From NCBI GenBank assembly GCA_033032865.1, contig JAWHQI010000201.1, positions 3,411,501 to 3,475,500 of the forward strand: a DNA stretch of 64,000 nt. Reading direction: 5' to 3'. Origin of the DNA: Dactylorhiza incarnata. Lineage: Eukaryota > Streptophyta > Magnoliopsida > Asparagales > Orchidaceae. Below are positions 32,718-43,664 of this stretch, in pieces; within the stretch, counting starts at the first letter, position 1; every line of letters begins with the position of its first letter. Made by a program: the position numbers and the translations under genes. The notes below the pieces were generated by a model that worked only from the letters and a program-made list of their open reading frames with translations, ran no database searches and was not told the DNA's origin.

Positions 32718-34595
32718 AGTTTTTGAAGTCGTTGCCGGGGAGTATTTGTAGATATTTTGAAAACAGAAAACCCTATTGCTTTTATCTTTTTATTTTCCTT
32801 TTTTTCCCTTTTGTAAATTTTGTTATAAATACGTGTCGTTATAAATAATTTTTGTTCTTTTGTAATTAAAGTATTTTTACAGGTGTTCATGCGGTCGCAC
32901 TATCTCAAAATCAGGGACGAGGCCTTTCCCCCTTATATCTTCATTTTTGTGGCATTTTTTCATGTTCTTGTATATATTTATACATATATATTTGCAATCT
33001 TCATACTTAGTTTCAACATTGAGGACAATATGGAGTTAAGTGTGTGGATTTTTTTCCTTTCTTATAAATTAGAAAATTATAATAAAAAAAAAAACAGGAA
33101 AAATCAACTTAGAAAATAAAAAAAATTTGCAAAACCCCAAAACTTTCAAGAAACTAGTTTATTTCGTATTACAAAAATGAAAACATAAAAAAATAAAAAA
33201 ATTGCAAATCCCCAAACATTTCAAAAACTAGTTTATTTCATAGTACAAAAATGAAAGCTCAGAGAAATCAAAAAAATATGTGAAACCCCAAAACATTCAA
33301 AAAACTAGTTTATTTCATAGTACAAAAATAAAAAAAAACATTACAAAACCCCAAAGCATTTCAAACAAATATATATAGTTCATTTCGTAGTATATATATA
33401 ACTCTTTTTTTTGTTTTTGTTAAATTATTAATGTATATATATAACAAAATCCAAAAATTAAAAAAGATAATATTTCAACAAAAACTTCCAAAAAAAATTT
33501 TGATGAACAAATTAGAAAATTCCAAAAAAAATTCCAAAAAAAATAATGATAAACTTAGCAAAAATTCCAAAAATAGAATAAAACCCCCCTACTTAGCTTT
33601 TTTGTTATTTGCAAGGCTAGTTTGAGTTTATCTATAATCATTTTCATTATTTTTGATTTATTAAAACATTTATTTTTATCATAGTTTGTAGATTTAAAAT
33701 TTTGAAAATTTAGTTGTAAAGAGAATGTTATGATTTTAATTTAAGTAGAGAACAATTTTTTAGCACTACTTCTCATTACCCCTAAATAGCTTCATTTTGT
33801 ATTATGTTGGCAAAACATCCTTAGACTTTAATTATCTTTACTTCATAACTTGTGAAATTTAGGAAAATTTTATCTTGCTCTCTAAATTTCTTGATTTTAA
33901 AATCTAGAAATTTCTTTTTAAACCCCTTTCTCTTTTGCCTTTTTCTTGGTAATCATTTAAAAGATCTTATGTCAATGGGAATAAGATTTCATTCTGTAAA
34001 CATAGACACCCAATTTCAGTACAAAATTATATGTTATGGAGTATGTGCTCTTAAACATATACATTTTGGGTTTTTATTTGAAGATTGAATTCTAAAAAGT
34101 TTATATGGCATGAGAATAAGATTTTCATTCCCTAAACATATACAAATGAAAAAAATGAGTGGGGGTGAGAGGATGAAAATTCATCACCCCCAATCAAGAA
34201 TCTCTTCTCTTACCAAGTTTTATACCCCTTAGCCAATAAAATTGAAACCTAGGCATAAATCAAAATTTTGGGAGAGCATATATAGTAGGTTTTATTTACT
34301 CTTAAAAATTTATGTACAAAGTTAATGTTTCTATAATTCTAATCTAATCATGTTGCTAATGATTGCAAGCTTTTGTTCACTATCTAGTTAACCTATGAAG
34401 TCTTCTTGGCTAAAACTTTTTTGCTCTTTGTAAATCATTATCATAATATAGGATTTACCTCTATAATTCTCCAAAGTTTATTTCAAGCTTACTTTTGATT
34501 AAATAGAATTTTAGTAATTTAGAAATTTTATTAGTGTCTTAAAGGTATCTCTCTTACTTTTGCTCTGTAGTAGCAAAAACTTAAGTATGAGGGTT
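32718..34595 (+). other. Athila derivative internal region, non-coding
   Basis: The primer site TTTTTGAAGTCGTTGCCGGGGAG (about 32720-32742) resembles the complement of the tRNA-Asp 3' end, the known Athila primer. The 3' UTR follows: a CAACATTGAGGACAAT block (33016), then A-rich blocks with repeated CCAAAACATT(T)CAA and ACTAGTTTATTTC (33130-33380). The polypurine end AAGTATGAGGGTT directly abuts the LTR at 34596. No gag or pol remnant; reading frames are short and repeat-driven. Confidence 0.8.
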
Positions 34596-36576
34596 TGATT
34601 AGTAGTAAATTATACGTATTTTTAGTATAGTTTTTAGTATAATGTTAATTTAAATTGTGAAATTTTCTATGTAAATTAATGAATAAAGTGTTTGTTTTTT
34701 ATTTTCTGCACTAACTTAGTTTTAGTTTCTGTTTTGCAGTTTTTTAGTTTTTCTGTTAGGTCACGCCCTCGGTCATGCCCTTGACCGAGGGCATTACACT
34801 TAAAATGCCAATTTCCAACTCTCAGCCACTTTCAGTGCAAATTTCGATGAAATAATCATGTCACACCCGTGACCGAGTCCGTGTAGCTTGTTACGCAATG
34901 TCTCGATGAATCCGGACACATCCAGCAAATCTCGATGAATTGATCAAGTCACACCCTCGGTCATGCTTATGATTGAGGACGTGTAGAACGTCATGCCCGT
35001 GATCAGCCAAACTTCAAAATCTATCCAAAAGGCCAGCTGTTCCGATGACTTCTCCAACACACCCCACGTCATGCCCGTGTAGCACATCACACCCGTGTTC
35101 AGACACGTCCCCAGTCAAACTCTTCTAGAATCTTCCATAAGGCCAGATGTCTTGACCGCTCGAGCAAGCCCAGGATTACATGCCCTCGGTCACGCCCGTG
35201 ACCAAGGGCCTGTAATTCAAAATTTTGTCTATAAATAAGACCCAACCCCTCCCTTTTTCTCTTTCTTACCCAACCCATTTGGGATCTTTTTCTTATACTT
35301 TCTGCATTTGCAGGTTTAGTTTTAATATTTTGTATCTTTTTTTTTGTATTTTCTTTTTAACTAGTGTAATTTCTTTTAATTTTTGTAATTTCCTTTTGCA
35401 ATAAATAAATTAGTTTTAATTTCCTGTAATTTTATTTCTGTCATGCAATTTTAATTTCTATTCATGCAAGTTCATTTCCGCCCTGCAATTTCCATTCTTA
35501 GCTTAGTTTCTATTCCCGCAATTCCATTTCTGACATGCAGTTTTTCATTTCAAGCTTAGCTTTCATTTTATGCAATTTCATTTTCTGTAATTTCCTTTCT
35601 TGCAAATTTCCTTTTTTTACATCTTTTATTTCGTGTTATTTTTATTTAGTTTTTAGCTTTTATTTCCTTTCTTTTCATATCTTATTTTGTGTTATATTCG
35701 TTAAGTTTTTAGCTTTGATATGAATTTATTTGTCCTCTTTATTTTTGTTATTTTCTTCCATCGATTTATTCTTGAAATAAACGTGTCGAGTTCACATTCC
35801 GGTTGTGAATTTTGATAGTAGTTTTCACATTCTAGCTAGCCGAGAGACTCATGCATACGAATCGATCACTTAGGAATATGACGGGATGAATGTAGCCCTA
35901 GCCAAGTGGTCGTAGATCTTCCAGATAGGAGTAAAATCCTAAAGCGAGATTCATATCGTAAAGCGAGTATTACAGTTTCCGATAGTAAAACTAGAGTTCG
36001 GTTGGACGGTCCTAATCTCAGGTGGAGAAATTCCTCAATAGAGGTGAGTTCATAAATTTGGGAATCCCCACGGTCAAGGTTTAGATTAGAATCAGATGAT
36101 AAGTTTTCATTTATTTTCATTTCAATGCGCATTTTATTTTAAGTTTTGTTTTCTTGTTTTTATTTTTATTAATCTTTTGTTTTATTATTTATTTAAGTTT
36201 TAGTTTAGTTTTTTGTCACGTTTTCTCCGATAGAACAATTGTCCATTTTCTCGAAGTAGAGGTACTCGACAGACCGTGGATTTTTAAATGACCTTGATAT
36301 TTTCTAAAAATATCCTATACTATACGCGATAAGGTATACTTGCTTTTATTGAAGATTAGTTTGGATAAACTTCCAAAAGCTTTGCAAAAAGCCTTTTTTT
36401 TCTTATAATCTTAGAGTTTTCGGCGCCGTCGCCGGGGAGTAATAGTCGATATTTTGAAAGAAGAAAAGACTATTAATTCTATTTTTCGATAGAATAATGG
36501 TTGGTTTCTCGAAGTAGAAATACTCGCAAGACCCCTCGAAAATGCTCGCCTAATTCTATTCATCAAAAGCTTTTGC
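34596..36576 (+). repeat. Athila 3' LTR, truncated by Tat LTR
   Basis: Colinear with the 5' LTR: TGATTAGTAG start, palindrome at 34766-34791, TATA near 35230, and GGCGCCGTCGCCGGGGAG at ~36423. It stops at AGCTTTTGC where the Tat LTR TGTACAACCC begins; the 5' copy continues ~20 more bp. Confidence 0.87.
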
Positions 36577-36744
36577 TGTACAACCCTCATATTTGCCGAG
36601 CTGGTGTGACCCGACGCAGGTGTGATTGTAATATTGAAAGTTGTCGTGGCACGGCGAACCCACGTGTTGAAGGAGTTCGAAGCCACCCAAGGCAAAAGGA
36701 GGGGGAGGTAAGCGGTTCGGTTCACTCCCCCGCATTCCGCCAAG

Positions 36745-36970
36745 GCCCGGGGGAGGAGTGGACCTTCGGTCCACTCGCCTAGGCATAGGGGCGAGTGGAC
36801 CAAAGGTCCACTCGCCCGGCACTAGGGGCTAGTGGATTAAAGGTCCACTCGCCCAGGCCTAGGGGGGAGTGGACCTTCGGTCCACTCGCCCAGGCCTAGG
36901 GGGCGAGTGGACCTTCGGTCCACTCGCCTGACCCTAGGGGGCGAGTGGACCTTCGGTCCACTCGTCTGCT
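36745..36970. repeat. Array of six hairpins, 37-38 bp period, many with TTCG loops
   Basis: GAGTGGAC phases at 36756, 36793, 36867, 36905 and 36943, with a TAGTGGAT variant at 36830. The best unit (36902-36928) has a perfect 12-bp stem GGCGAGTGGACC around a TTC loop. As RNA this is a 10-bp-plus stem capped by the very stable C(UUCG)G tetraloop. Two units have AAAG at the loop instead. Spacers read CAGGCCTAGGG. It is in U3, so it would be in the 3' end of any element transcript. Confidence 0.9.
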
Positions 36971-37120
36971 CTCTATGCCATGGGAGAGGTGGGCTGTTCA
37001 GGCAAGGGGGGAAGTGGACGTCTCATCTCCACTCGCCTCCCCCCTGTGCTGGTCGTTCAGGTTCGTAGTTGAGCTGCTGATAGCAGAATTTTGGCTATCC
37101 GCAGCCCAATTTTGGGAAGT

Positions 37121-37131
37121 CTATAAAAAGA
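37121..37131 (+). promoter_or_regulatory. TATA box of plus-strand Tat LTR
   Basis: TCTATAAAAAG, ~150 bp after the hairpin array, conserved with the minus-strand copy. Confidence 0.7.
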
Positions 37132-37325
37132 CCCCCATGGGCACCTTGGGAAGAGAGGTTGGTACCCCCCCCCCCTCGCGTGTGAGCAAGCACTACCCCT
37201 CCTCTCCCCCAGTCATTGAAGGTGGACGGTGAGGTGATCCTTAGTGCCCTCCAAGGTGCCCAGGCTCAGCATTGGCTTGGGAGGGGAAGTTCTATGTGAG
37301 CTTCCGGGTATGTGGTGGGACCTCC

Positions 37326-37618
37326 ACAATGCAGCTTAAGGGGTTCGTTCGTGGACTTAGAAGTTTTCCAAGGGCAAGGTTCTTCGGTTCTTATTGACGT
37401 AAAGATATTCAAAAGGATTGAAAAGAAGAAGGATTTTAGAAATCACTTGCACACTTCTATGCCTTACATTTATGTATCTGGGATATATTGTTAATGTATT
37501 GAACTGTCAAGACTTAATATATGTAGTGATCATTTTCCAAATTTATTGTCAATTACCATAATTGCTAGTATGGCCTTTCTATACTTGTAAGTTCTGGCTT
37601 CTTTAAATAGGAGGAGAT
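37326..37618 (+). other. 3' end of a plus-strand copia element (non-coding remnant)
   Basis: No recognisable pol. It ends AAATAGGAGGAGAT, a polypurine tract directly before an LTR start, so I read it as the 3' UTR of a truncated copia element. The junction with the Tat LTR near 37325 is not sharp to me. Confidence 0.55.
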
Positions 37619-39360
37619 TGTTGGGTATTGTGCCTACAATGTCTCTAGATTTGAAGAAGGAACACAAATATAGATAAGCTAAGTTGTCTTTGATGTTGTG
37701 TTTAAGTTCATGTTATGACAGATGCATCAAAGCTACATCATTAGTATATAGACGATAACAATAAATTAACTAAGTAAAATATCGTCTCAAGACTCAGCAG
37801 AGGAATCGTTGAGAAAAGTATCATATCGTTGAAACAGTTTCGACGATATCGTCTTTATAAAAGCTTGTCGCAGATAAAGTTAAGTCTAGATGTCGATGAC
37901 ATCGTCATGAAGAAAGCTTGTCGTAGAGAAAGCTAAGTTCAAATAACAACGACATTGTCTTGAAGAAAGATTATCGCAGATAAAAGCTAAAATATCTCTA
38001 CGATATCACCTTGAAGAAGAAGTTCAACCTTAAAGGCTAAGTGGGTTAAACTCATTAAGTCATGAAAGAAGAGTCCTAAAGATCAAACAACAGTTTGATG
38101 ACCTCATGAAGATCAAGACGACATTGTCTTGACAGAAGACAGTCAGCCTAAAGAATAAGTCTATGTCAACATCTCGACGACGTCGTCTAGAAGATCAAGA
38201 CGATATCGTCCTGAACATAGATAGGCACCCTGAAGAAAAAGTCTAAGTCCAAATGGAGGTAACATCTCAACGATGTCATCTAGAAGAAGTAATATCGTTC
38301 TGATATTTAAGTAGAGTCGTGAAGGACGAAGTATATTGATGATATCGTCATGAAGTATATATGTCGTATACACTGATCAAGACGATATCGTCTTGAAGGA
38401 TTAGTATCATCTTGACAGATTACAGAGCTGCATTTATTGCGCAGACATTCTATGAAATGAGTAATCAGAGAATGTGTATGCCGCCTATCTTGCGCACAAA
38501 TCAAGGAGTCATAAATGAAATATTCTCTACAGAATATAACCGTTACACTGCAGTTAAGAAAGAGATTTTATTATTTCTATTCTCTGCAAGTTCTATGAAA
38601 GGCCAGTAATAATGACAAAGAATTTCCAATTCTGCAAAACATTTTCAAACGATAAATTGATTATGGAATAGTCAATACGGGGTTTTATGCAAGATTGCAG
38701 AGGATATAAAAGAAGATAATTTTATTTACAGGTTACACTTCTTGACCAGAACTCTCTCAAGCTTTCACTCTCAAACATATTCTCTAAATAGAAGAAGAAG
38801 TCTTCGTTGATGCTGGGCTGTGAAGTTCTACAAAAGATTCTGAAGAAAGGTTCATTGATCCACAAGATCCTTGGACTTAGAAGAAGAAGAAGATCTGTTA
38901 TTCAAGTGTTCATTTTTTGAAGTCTTCTCTTCTACAACAACAATTCTGTATTACTTTGTAGGGATCTTTGTGAGGCTGAGTTGGTAGGATCTTGTGATAG
39001 ATCTGAGTTGGTAGAGTTCTTGGTGAACCTGAGTTTGGTAGGATCTTGCTGAAGATTTGAGTTTGTAGGACTTGTAAAGTATGAGCCTTGTAGGGTTCTG
39101 TGTGAACCTGAGTTGTAAGATCTGAGTATAGTGAAAAGATCTGAGTTGGAGAAGTTTCATTGTCTAGCACACTGCAAGATATGTGGGAGGGACAGTGGAC
39201 TACCTCTAGACACATTATCTAGTTGGGAACCACTATAAATCATTGTGTGTTTTATGTGATGCTTGTGTGCTGTGATTGAAAAACCTTTAAAGTAGCAACG
39301 AAATTGAAAACACCTAATCCCCCCTCTAGGTGTAGTTTATATACAACTCATAATCTTTCA
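37619..39360 (+). repeat. Copia-type LTR, plus orientation
   Basis: Starts TGTTGGGTATTG after a polypurine tract. It ends with CACCTAATCCCCCCTCTAGGTG and AATCTTTCA, the usual copia leader end. About 1.74 kb. It carries a GATATCGTC array at 37750-38410. Flanks (GAGAT and ATATA) do not match, which fits a 3' LTR of a truncated element. It abuts minus-strand copia pol at 39361, with no internal sequence of its own on that side. Confidence 0.75.
37750..38410. repeat. GACGATATCGTC word array in copia LTR
   Basis: The self-complementary word GACGATATCGTC and one- or two-base variants recur irregularly (every 35-75 bp), usually followed by TTGAAGAA or ATGAAGAAAG. Examples lie near 37850, 38200 and 38380. 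The array at 7817-8225 uses a similar core. Confidence 0.72.
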
Positions 39361-40045
39361 ATATATATAGGTAGCAAATATTATATCTCGTTGCTAGCTG
39401 TCAGATAGAGAAGAGAGCCAATGGCTGCTCTGTAAGTCTTCTGATCAAAGGACTTACCCTTTTCATCTCTATCTAAAACAACATTAGTAGCCATGGGGGT
39501 TTCATGACACTGACATTTTCCATCCCAAACCTCTTGATGAGTTCTCTGGTATACTTAGATTGGGATATGAAGATGCCATCTGTAGTCTGCTTTACTTGGA
39601 GGACTAGGCAATAGGATAATTCCCCATGCTACTCATTTCAAATCTAGACTGCATTAAGCATGCAAACCTTTTGCATAGTGATTGATCCGTTGACCCAAAT
39701 AAAATATCATCTATATATATCTGTACTAGTAAGAGCTGATTCTTATGTGCTCTTGTTAAGAGTGTTTTATCTACTTTCCCTCTTTCAAAGGAGTGTTCCA
39801 GAAGAAAGGTGGATAAGGTCTCATACCAAGCTCTTGGAGCTTGCTTGAGGCCATAGAGTGCTTTATCGCACCTATATACGAAGGAGGGAAAAGATGGATT
39901 GACAAAACCTGGGAGCTGCTCCACATACACTTCATCCTGAAGAGTTTCATTTAGTAATGCACTCTTCACATCCATCTGATAAACTTTAATCTTCATGTGT
40001 ACAGCATATGCAAGAAACATTCTAATGGCCTCCATCCTTGTTACT
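39361..40045 (-). pseudogene. Copia RT, second part
   Basis: From the right: [49 protein letters not shown], the catalytic YIDD variant (VQIYIDDILFGST) and FEMSSMG at ~39610. It then continues through KSFDQKTYRAAIGSLLYLTAS to about 39365, where it meets the plus-strand LTR. RNase H is missing. A stop (TAG) near 39607 interrupts the frame. Confidence 0.85.
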
Positions 40046-40261
40046 TGTAACACCCCAAATTTTGTTGTTCTGTGAGCTAACGCGACGTGGCAATGCTACA
40101 CTCGGAGTGCGAATATACATTTGTTTACATGTACAATTCGGCTTTGTCTCCTTAATTCGGCTTTTACAGCTTGATGTGATTTATACTTTGTGTGCGAATA
40201 TACATTTGTTTACATGTACAATTTGGCTTCGTCTTAATTTTTAACTCTCTGGCGATAGCTC
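40046..40261 (+). repeat. 5' LTR remnant with an 85-bp-step duplication
   Basis: The first ~65 bp match the 3' LTR start (AACACCC, GAGCTAACGCG, CTCGGAGTG). The following ~40-bp stretch GTGCGAATATACATTTG with TTACATGTACAATT occurs at 40107 and again at 40192. Confidence 0.75.
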
Positions 40262-40672
40262 TTTTTGATACTGGGCATCGCACTCCTTCTTGTCTAAGGA
40301 CTTCGTGTTGCAAATCATAGTGCCGTCTACCATGGTAGAAGATAGATTGGAGGTAGTGCTGCCCAATGGATCTAGAATGAGCGCGGATAGGAAGAGACGT
40401 GTAAAGGTGCGGATCGGAAATCAGGATTTCAACTTGGAAGCATTGTTATTGCCGCTAGTTGAATTTGACGTGATCTTTGCATGGACTGTCTCTCAGAGCA
40501 GCGAGCATGCATAGATTGTAATTCGAAGGAAATTACTTTTGGGAGGAACACCGAAGATGAAACCACATTTGCGGGTATGCGAGGAGTGAGCAGAACACTG
40601 ATGTCTGCTCTCTTGGTGGTTAAGGTGGTAAGAAAGGGTGCGAAGCTGTTCTTCACTTTGTTGTAGGCTTCG
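40262..40672 (+). pseudogene. Tekay-like protease
   Basis: The catalytic motif begins LFDTG (~40264); a one-base loss right after it shifts the frame. Downstream the fold is intact: SKDFVLQIIVPSTMVEDRLEVVLPNGSRMSADR, then FNLEALLLPLVEFDVIFAW. A second shift near 40490 leads to LSEQRACIDCNSKEITF, the end of the protease domain. Confidence 0.82.
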
Positions 40673-42056
40673 ATGCCTAAGCCCAGTATAGGTGATGTAC
40701 CGATAGTGGCAGAGTACGCTGACATATTCCCTAACAAACTCCCTGGGGCTCCACCTCAGCGGGAGATCAATTTTTGTATTGAGTTGGTGCTAGGTGCCAA
40801 ACCTGTGTCATGCTCACCGTACCGAATAGCGCCAAAGGAATTGGCAGAACTGAAGGTTCAATTACAAGAACTGATAGAGCAAGGCTATGTACGTCTATGA
40901 TTGTCACCTTAGAGTGCACCGGTCCTCTTTGTGAAAGAGAAGGACGGGAGCTTGCGTCCATGTATAGATTATTGAGAGCTGAATAAGCTGACCGAGAAGA
41001 ACCTTTATCCGATTCCAAGAATAGATGACTTATTCGACCAACTGGTTGGGTCGATGGTATACTCTAAGCTAGACTTAAGTTTCTGCTATTATCAGCTTCG
41101 TATAAGTGAATGCGATATCCCAAAGACAGCGTTCAGTACCAGGTTTGGACACTATGAGTTCACGGTTATGCCGTTCGGTCTCTCCAACGCACCGTCGGTA
41201 TTCATGGACTTAATGAACAGAACGTTTTGAAAGTACCTCGACCAATTTGTGATCGTATTCATCGATGACATATTGGTATACTCTCAATCGAAAGAGGAGC
41301 ATGCAGTGCATCTTCATGCAGTTTTGAGCACCCTGAGGAGGAACCAACTATATGCTAAGTTCTCCAAGTGCGAATTTTAGTTATCGTCAGTAGCATTCCT
41401 GGGTCATGTTGTGAGTGGCGAAGGAATCGCAGTCAATCCATCGAAGATAGAAGCGATCTGAGCATGGCCTATGTTGAAAAATTTAACGGAAGTCCGAAGT
41501 TTCTTAGGACTTGCCGGCTATTATAGGCGCTTTGTGGAGAACTTCTCGAGGATTAAACTTCCTCTCACTAAACAGAGCAGGAATAATTAGAAGTTCGTTT
41601 GGTCGCCCGAGTGCGCACGATATTTTGAGGAACTGAAGAGCCGTTTGACCACGACGCCCATTTTGCTCGCCATGTGGAACGGAAGGCTACGAAATATATA
41701 ATGATGCTTCAGTAAGTGGCTTGGGTTGTGTCCTAGTGCAATTCGGAAAGGTGATTGCCTATGTCTCCCGTCATCTGAAGGTACATGAGAGGAACTACCC
41801 GGTCCATGACTTGGAGTTAGCGGCCATGGTATTCGCTCTTAAGCAATCGAGGCATTACTTATATGGCGTGAATATCGACATCTTTACGGACCAGAAAAGC
41901 CTCAAGTACCTGCTGGATCAAAGAGAGTTGAATATGAGGCATAGGAGGTGGATGGAGTTCCTTGGGGACTACACCTTTGACATATGTTGCACTCCCAGGA
42001 AGAGAAACATTATTGCAGATGCGTTGAGTCATCGGGCCCCCTCACAAGCAAACTAG
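40673..42056 (+). pseudogene. Tekay-like reverse transcriptase and RNase H
   Basis: [82 protein letters not shown], the catalytic FIDD ([12 protein letters not shown], ~41260) and FLGHVVSGEGI. RNase [32 protein letters not shown], then [28 protein letters not shown] and [10 protein letters not shown]. Stops at 40898, 40910, 40973, 41228, 41378, 41459 and 41588; several stand at conserved Trp (TAG) or Arg (TGA) positions. A shift near 41690 precedes RNase H. Confidence 0.9.
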
Positions 42057-42059
42057 ATT

Positions 42060-43620
42060 TTGATGCATGATGAGCGTCTAATCCGTGAGCTAGAGTCCAT
42101 GGAGATCATTTGCCTCTATAGGAGAGCGTATACTATAACATGCTTGAACTGGACAGAGGTTCAATGCGACCTAGCCGATCGAGTTCGACAAGCATTGGAG
42201 ATATATACGATCATGAAGCGTTACAAAGCAGAGACTACTGATGGGTCAAATGCTGATTTCTCCTTCGAAGATGGTCTTATGTGGAAAAATGACAAATTGT
42301 GCGTCCCAAACGTGGTATGTTATGGGCGGAATTGATGTACGAGGCTCACTTTACCAAGTACTTGATCCACCCTGGGAGCACAAAGATGTACATGGATATG
42401 AAGAAACTCTTCTGGTGGCCAGGAATGAAGAGAGACATTGCTCTATACGTGGCCAAGTGTCATACTTGCGCGTTGGTGAAGACAGAATGTCAAAGACCTG
42501 GTGGGTTTCTAATGTCTTTGCCGATCCCGGAATGGAAGTTTGACGATATCTCGATGGATTTTATGCACAGATTGCCAAGATCGCAGCACGAAAATGATGC
42601 CACTTGGGTGATCGTAGATTGTTTAACAAAAGTATCGAACTTTATTCCGAACCGGAAAGATGATTCTGTGGAAAAGCTAGCAAAGTTATACGTTGATAAT
42701 ATTGTACGGTTGCACGGGATTCACCGTAGCATTGTAGTTGATCATGACAGGCATTTCACATCGAATGATTGGAGGCTTATCCATAAACTGTTGGGCACTA
42801 AGGTGAGGTTCAGCATGGTCTTTCACCCGCAAACGGATGGACAGACCGAGAGGACCAACAGGACTATGGAGGATATGCTCCGAATGTGCGCTCTAGATTT
42901 TGGAAAGAAGTGGGAAGATCATCTATACATGATTGAGTTTGCCTACAACAATAGCTACCAAGCAAGTATAATGATGGCACCTTTCGAGCCTCTTTATGGT
43001 AAGAAATGTGGTACACCGTTGGCTTGGTCTGAAACAGGCAACACGAAGTTGTTGAATCGCAAGGACGTTGATGAAGCGAATACATCAATTCAGGCGATAC
43101 GAGAGTGGTTGCTCATAGCCCAGGATAGGAAGGCAAAGTACTACAATGCAAATCACTGGAACGTCGAGTTTGTCGTTGGTGATTTGGTTTATTTAAAGAT
43201 CAAACCGTTCAAGGGAGTATCAAGGATACGATGCTTGAAAAAGGTAAGTCCAAGATACGTAGGACCGTTTGACATCTTGGAATGCATTGGTGAAGATGCT
43301 TACCGGCTTGCTCTATCTATGGAGCTATGTGGCCTGCACAATGTATTCCACATTTCTGTATTATGAAAGGCAGTCAAGGATCCTGCACTTGTTGTTGCAG
43401 TCAATGAAGTGTCAGTAGATAGTGGGCTAACAACAAAAGTCAAGTCCATTCATATCGAAGACACCGAGGTTAAGCAGTTGCAGAAAAAGTCCATTCGGAT
43501 GGTAAAGGTCCGATGGAATAATTGCGGATGAGAGGAACTCTTTTGGGAAAGGGAGCATGAAATGCGTGTGGAGTACCACGAGCTATTTCTCTCTGGTAAC
43601 TTTTGATTCTGCTACGACTG
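42060..43620 (+). pseudogene. Tekay-like integrase with chromodomain-type tail
   Basis: From 42299 a 355-codon open stretch holds the HHCC zinc module (HFTKYLIHPGSTK, then CHTC) and the core with D (DISMDFM), D (VVDHDRHFTS) and E (DGQTERTNRT). The C-terminal strands VGDLVYLKIKPFKGVSR and LHNVFHISVL close it. The upstream linker (42060-42298) is in another frame. After the TGA at 43364 the tail continues VKSIHIEDTEVKQLQKKSIRMVKVRWNNCG, then EELFWEREHEMR. This is the chromodomain-like end typical of Tekay/Del, implicated in heterochromatin targeting. One TGA lies in that tail. The integrase is the best-preserved part. Confidence 0.9.
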
Positions 43621-43649
43621 TTTTCTTAATTTTGGGGATGAAATCCTTT

Positions 43650-43664
43650 TAAGGGGGCTGGAGT
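43650..43664 (+). promoter_or_regulatory. Polypurine tract
   Basis: TTAAGGGGGCTGGAG directly precedes the 3' LTR start TGTAACACCC at 43665; it is the plus-strand primer of reverse transcription. Confidence 0.8.

Larger units (their letters stand above)
8226..36576 (+). mobile_element. Non-coding Athila derivative (LARD-like), split by nested insertions
   Basis: The two LTRs begin TGATGAGTAGTAAATTAT (8226) and TGATTAGTAGTAAATTAT (34596) and align along their length once the insertion at 9511-31965 is removed. The right one is cut at 36576. The internal region (32718-34595) has a tRNA-Asp-like primer site but no gag, pol or env. Its 3' UTR resembles that of the coding Athila copy at 53373-55009, including an ACATTG(A/G)GGACAAT block and the polypurine end. 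It must have relied on another element's proteins. A candidate left target duplication is GGTGT (8221-8225); the right one is lost. Confidence 0.85.
36577..37325 (+). repeat. Tat-type LTR, plus orientation, partial or solo
   Basis: Starts TGTACAACCCTCATATTTGCC, like the minus-strand Tat LTR (TGTACAACCCCGATGTTCGCC). After an unrelated U3, the TATA/R region matches again: GGGCACCTTGG, CTCCAAGGTGCCC, GCTTGGGAGGGGAAG and CTTCCGGGT, ending GGGACCTCC. No gag follows, so this is a solo or truncated LTR. The right edge is uncertain and I could not confirm a target duplication (left candidate TTTGC). Confidence 0.78.

Noticed and set aside
36411..36822. Minus-strand ~130-codon and 88-codon frames
   Set aside because: They overlap the LTR junction and hairpin array with no domain similarity.
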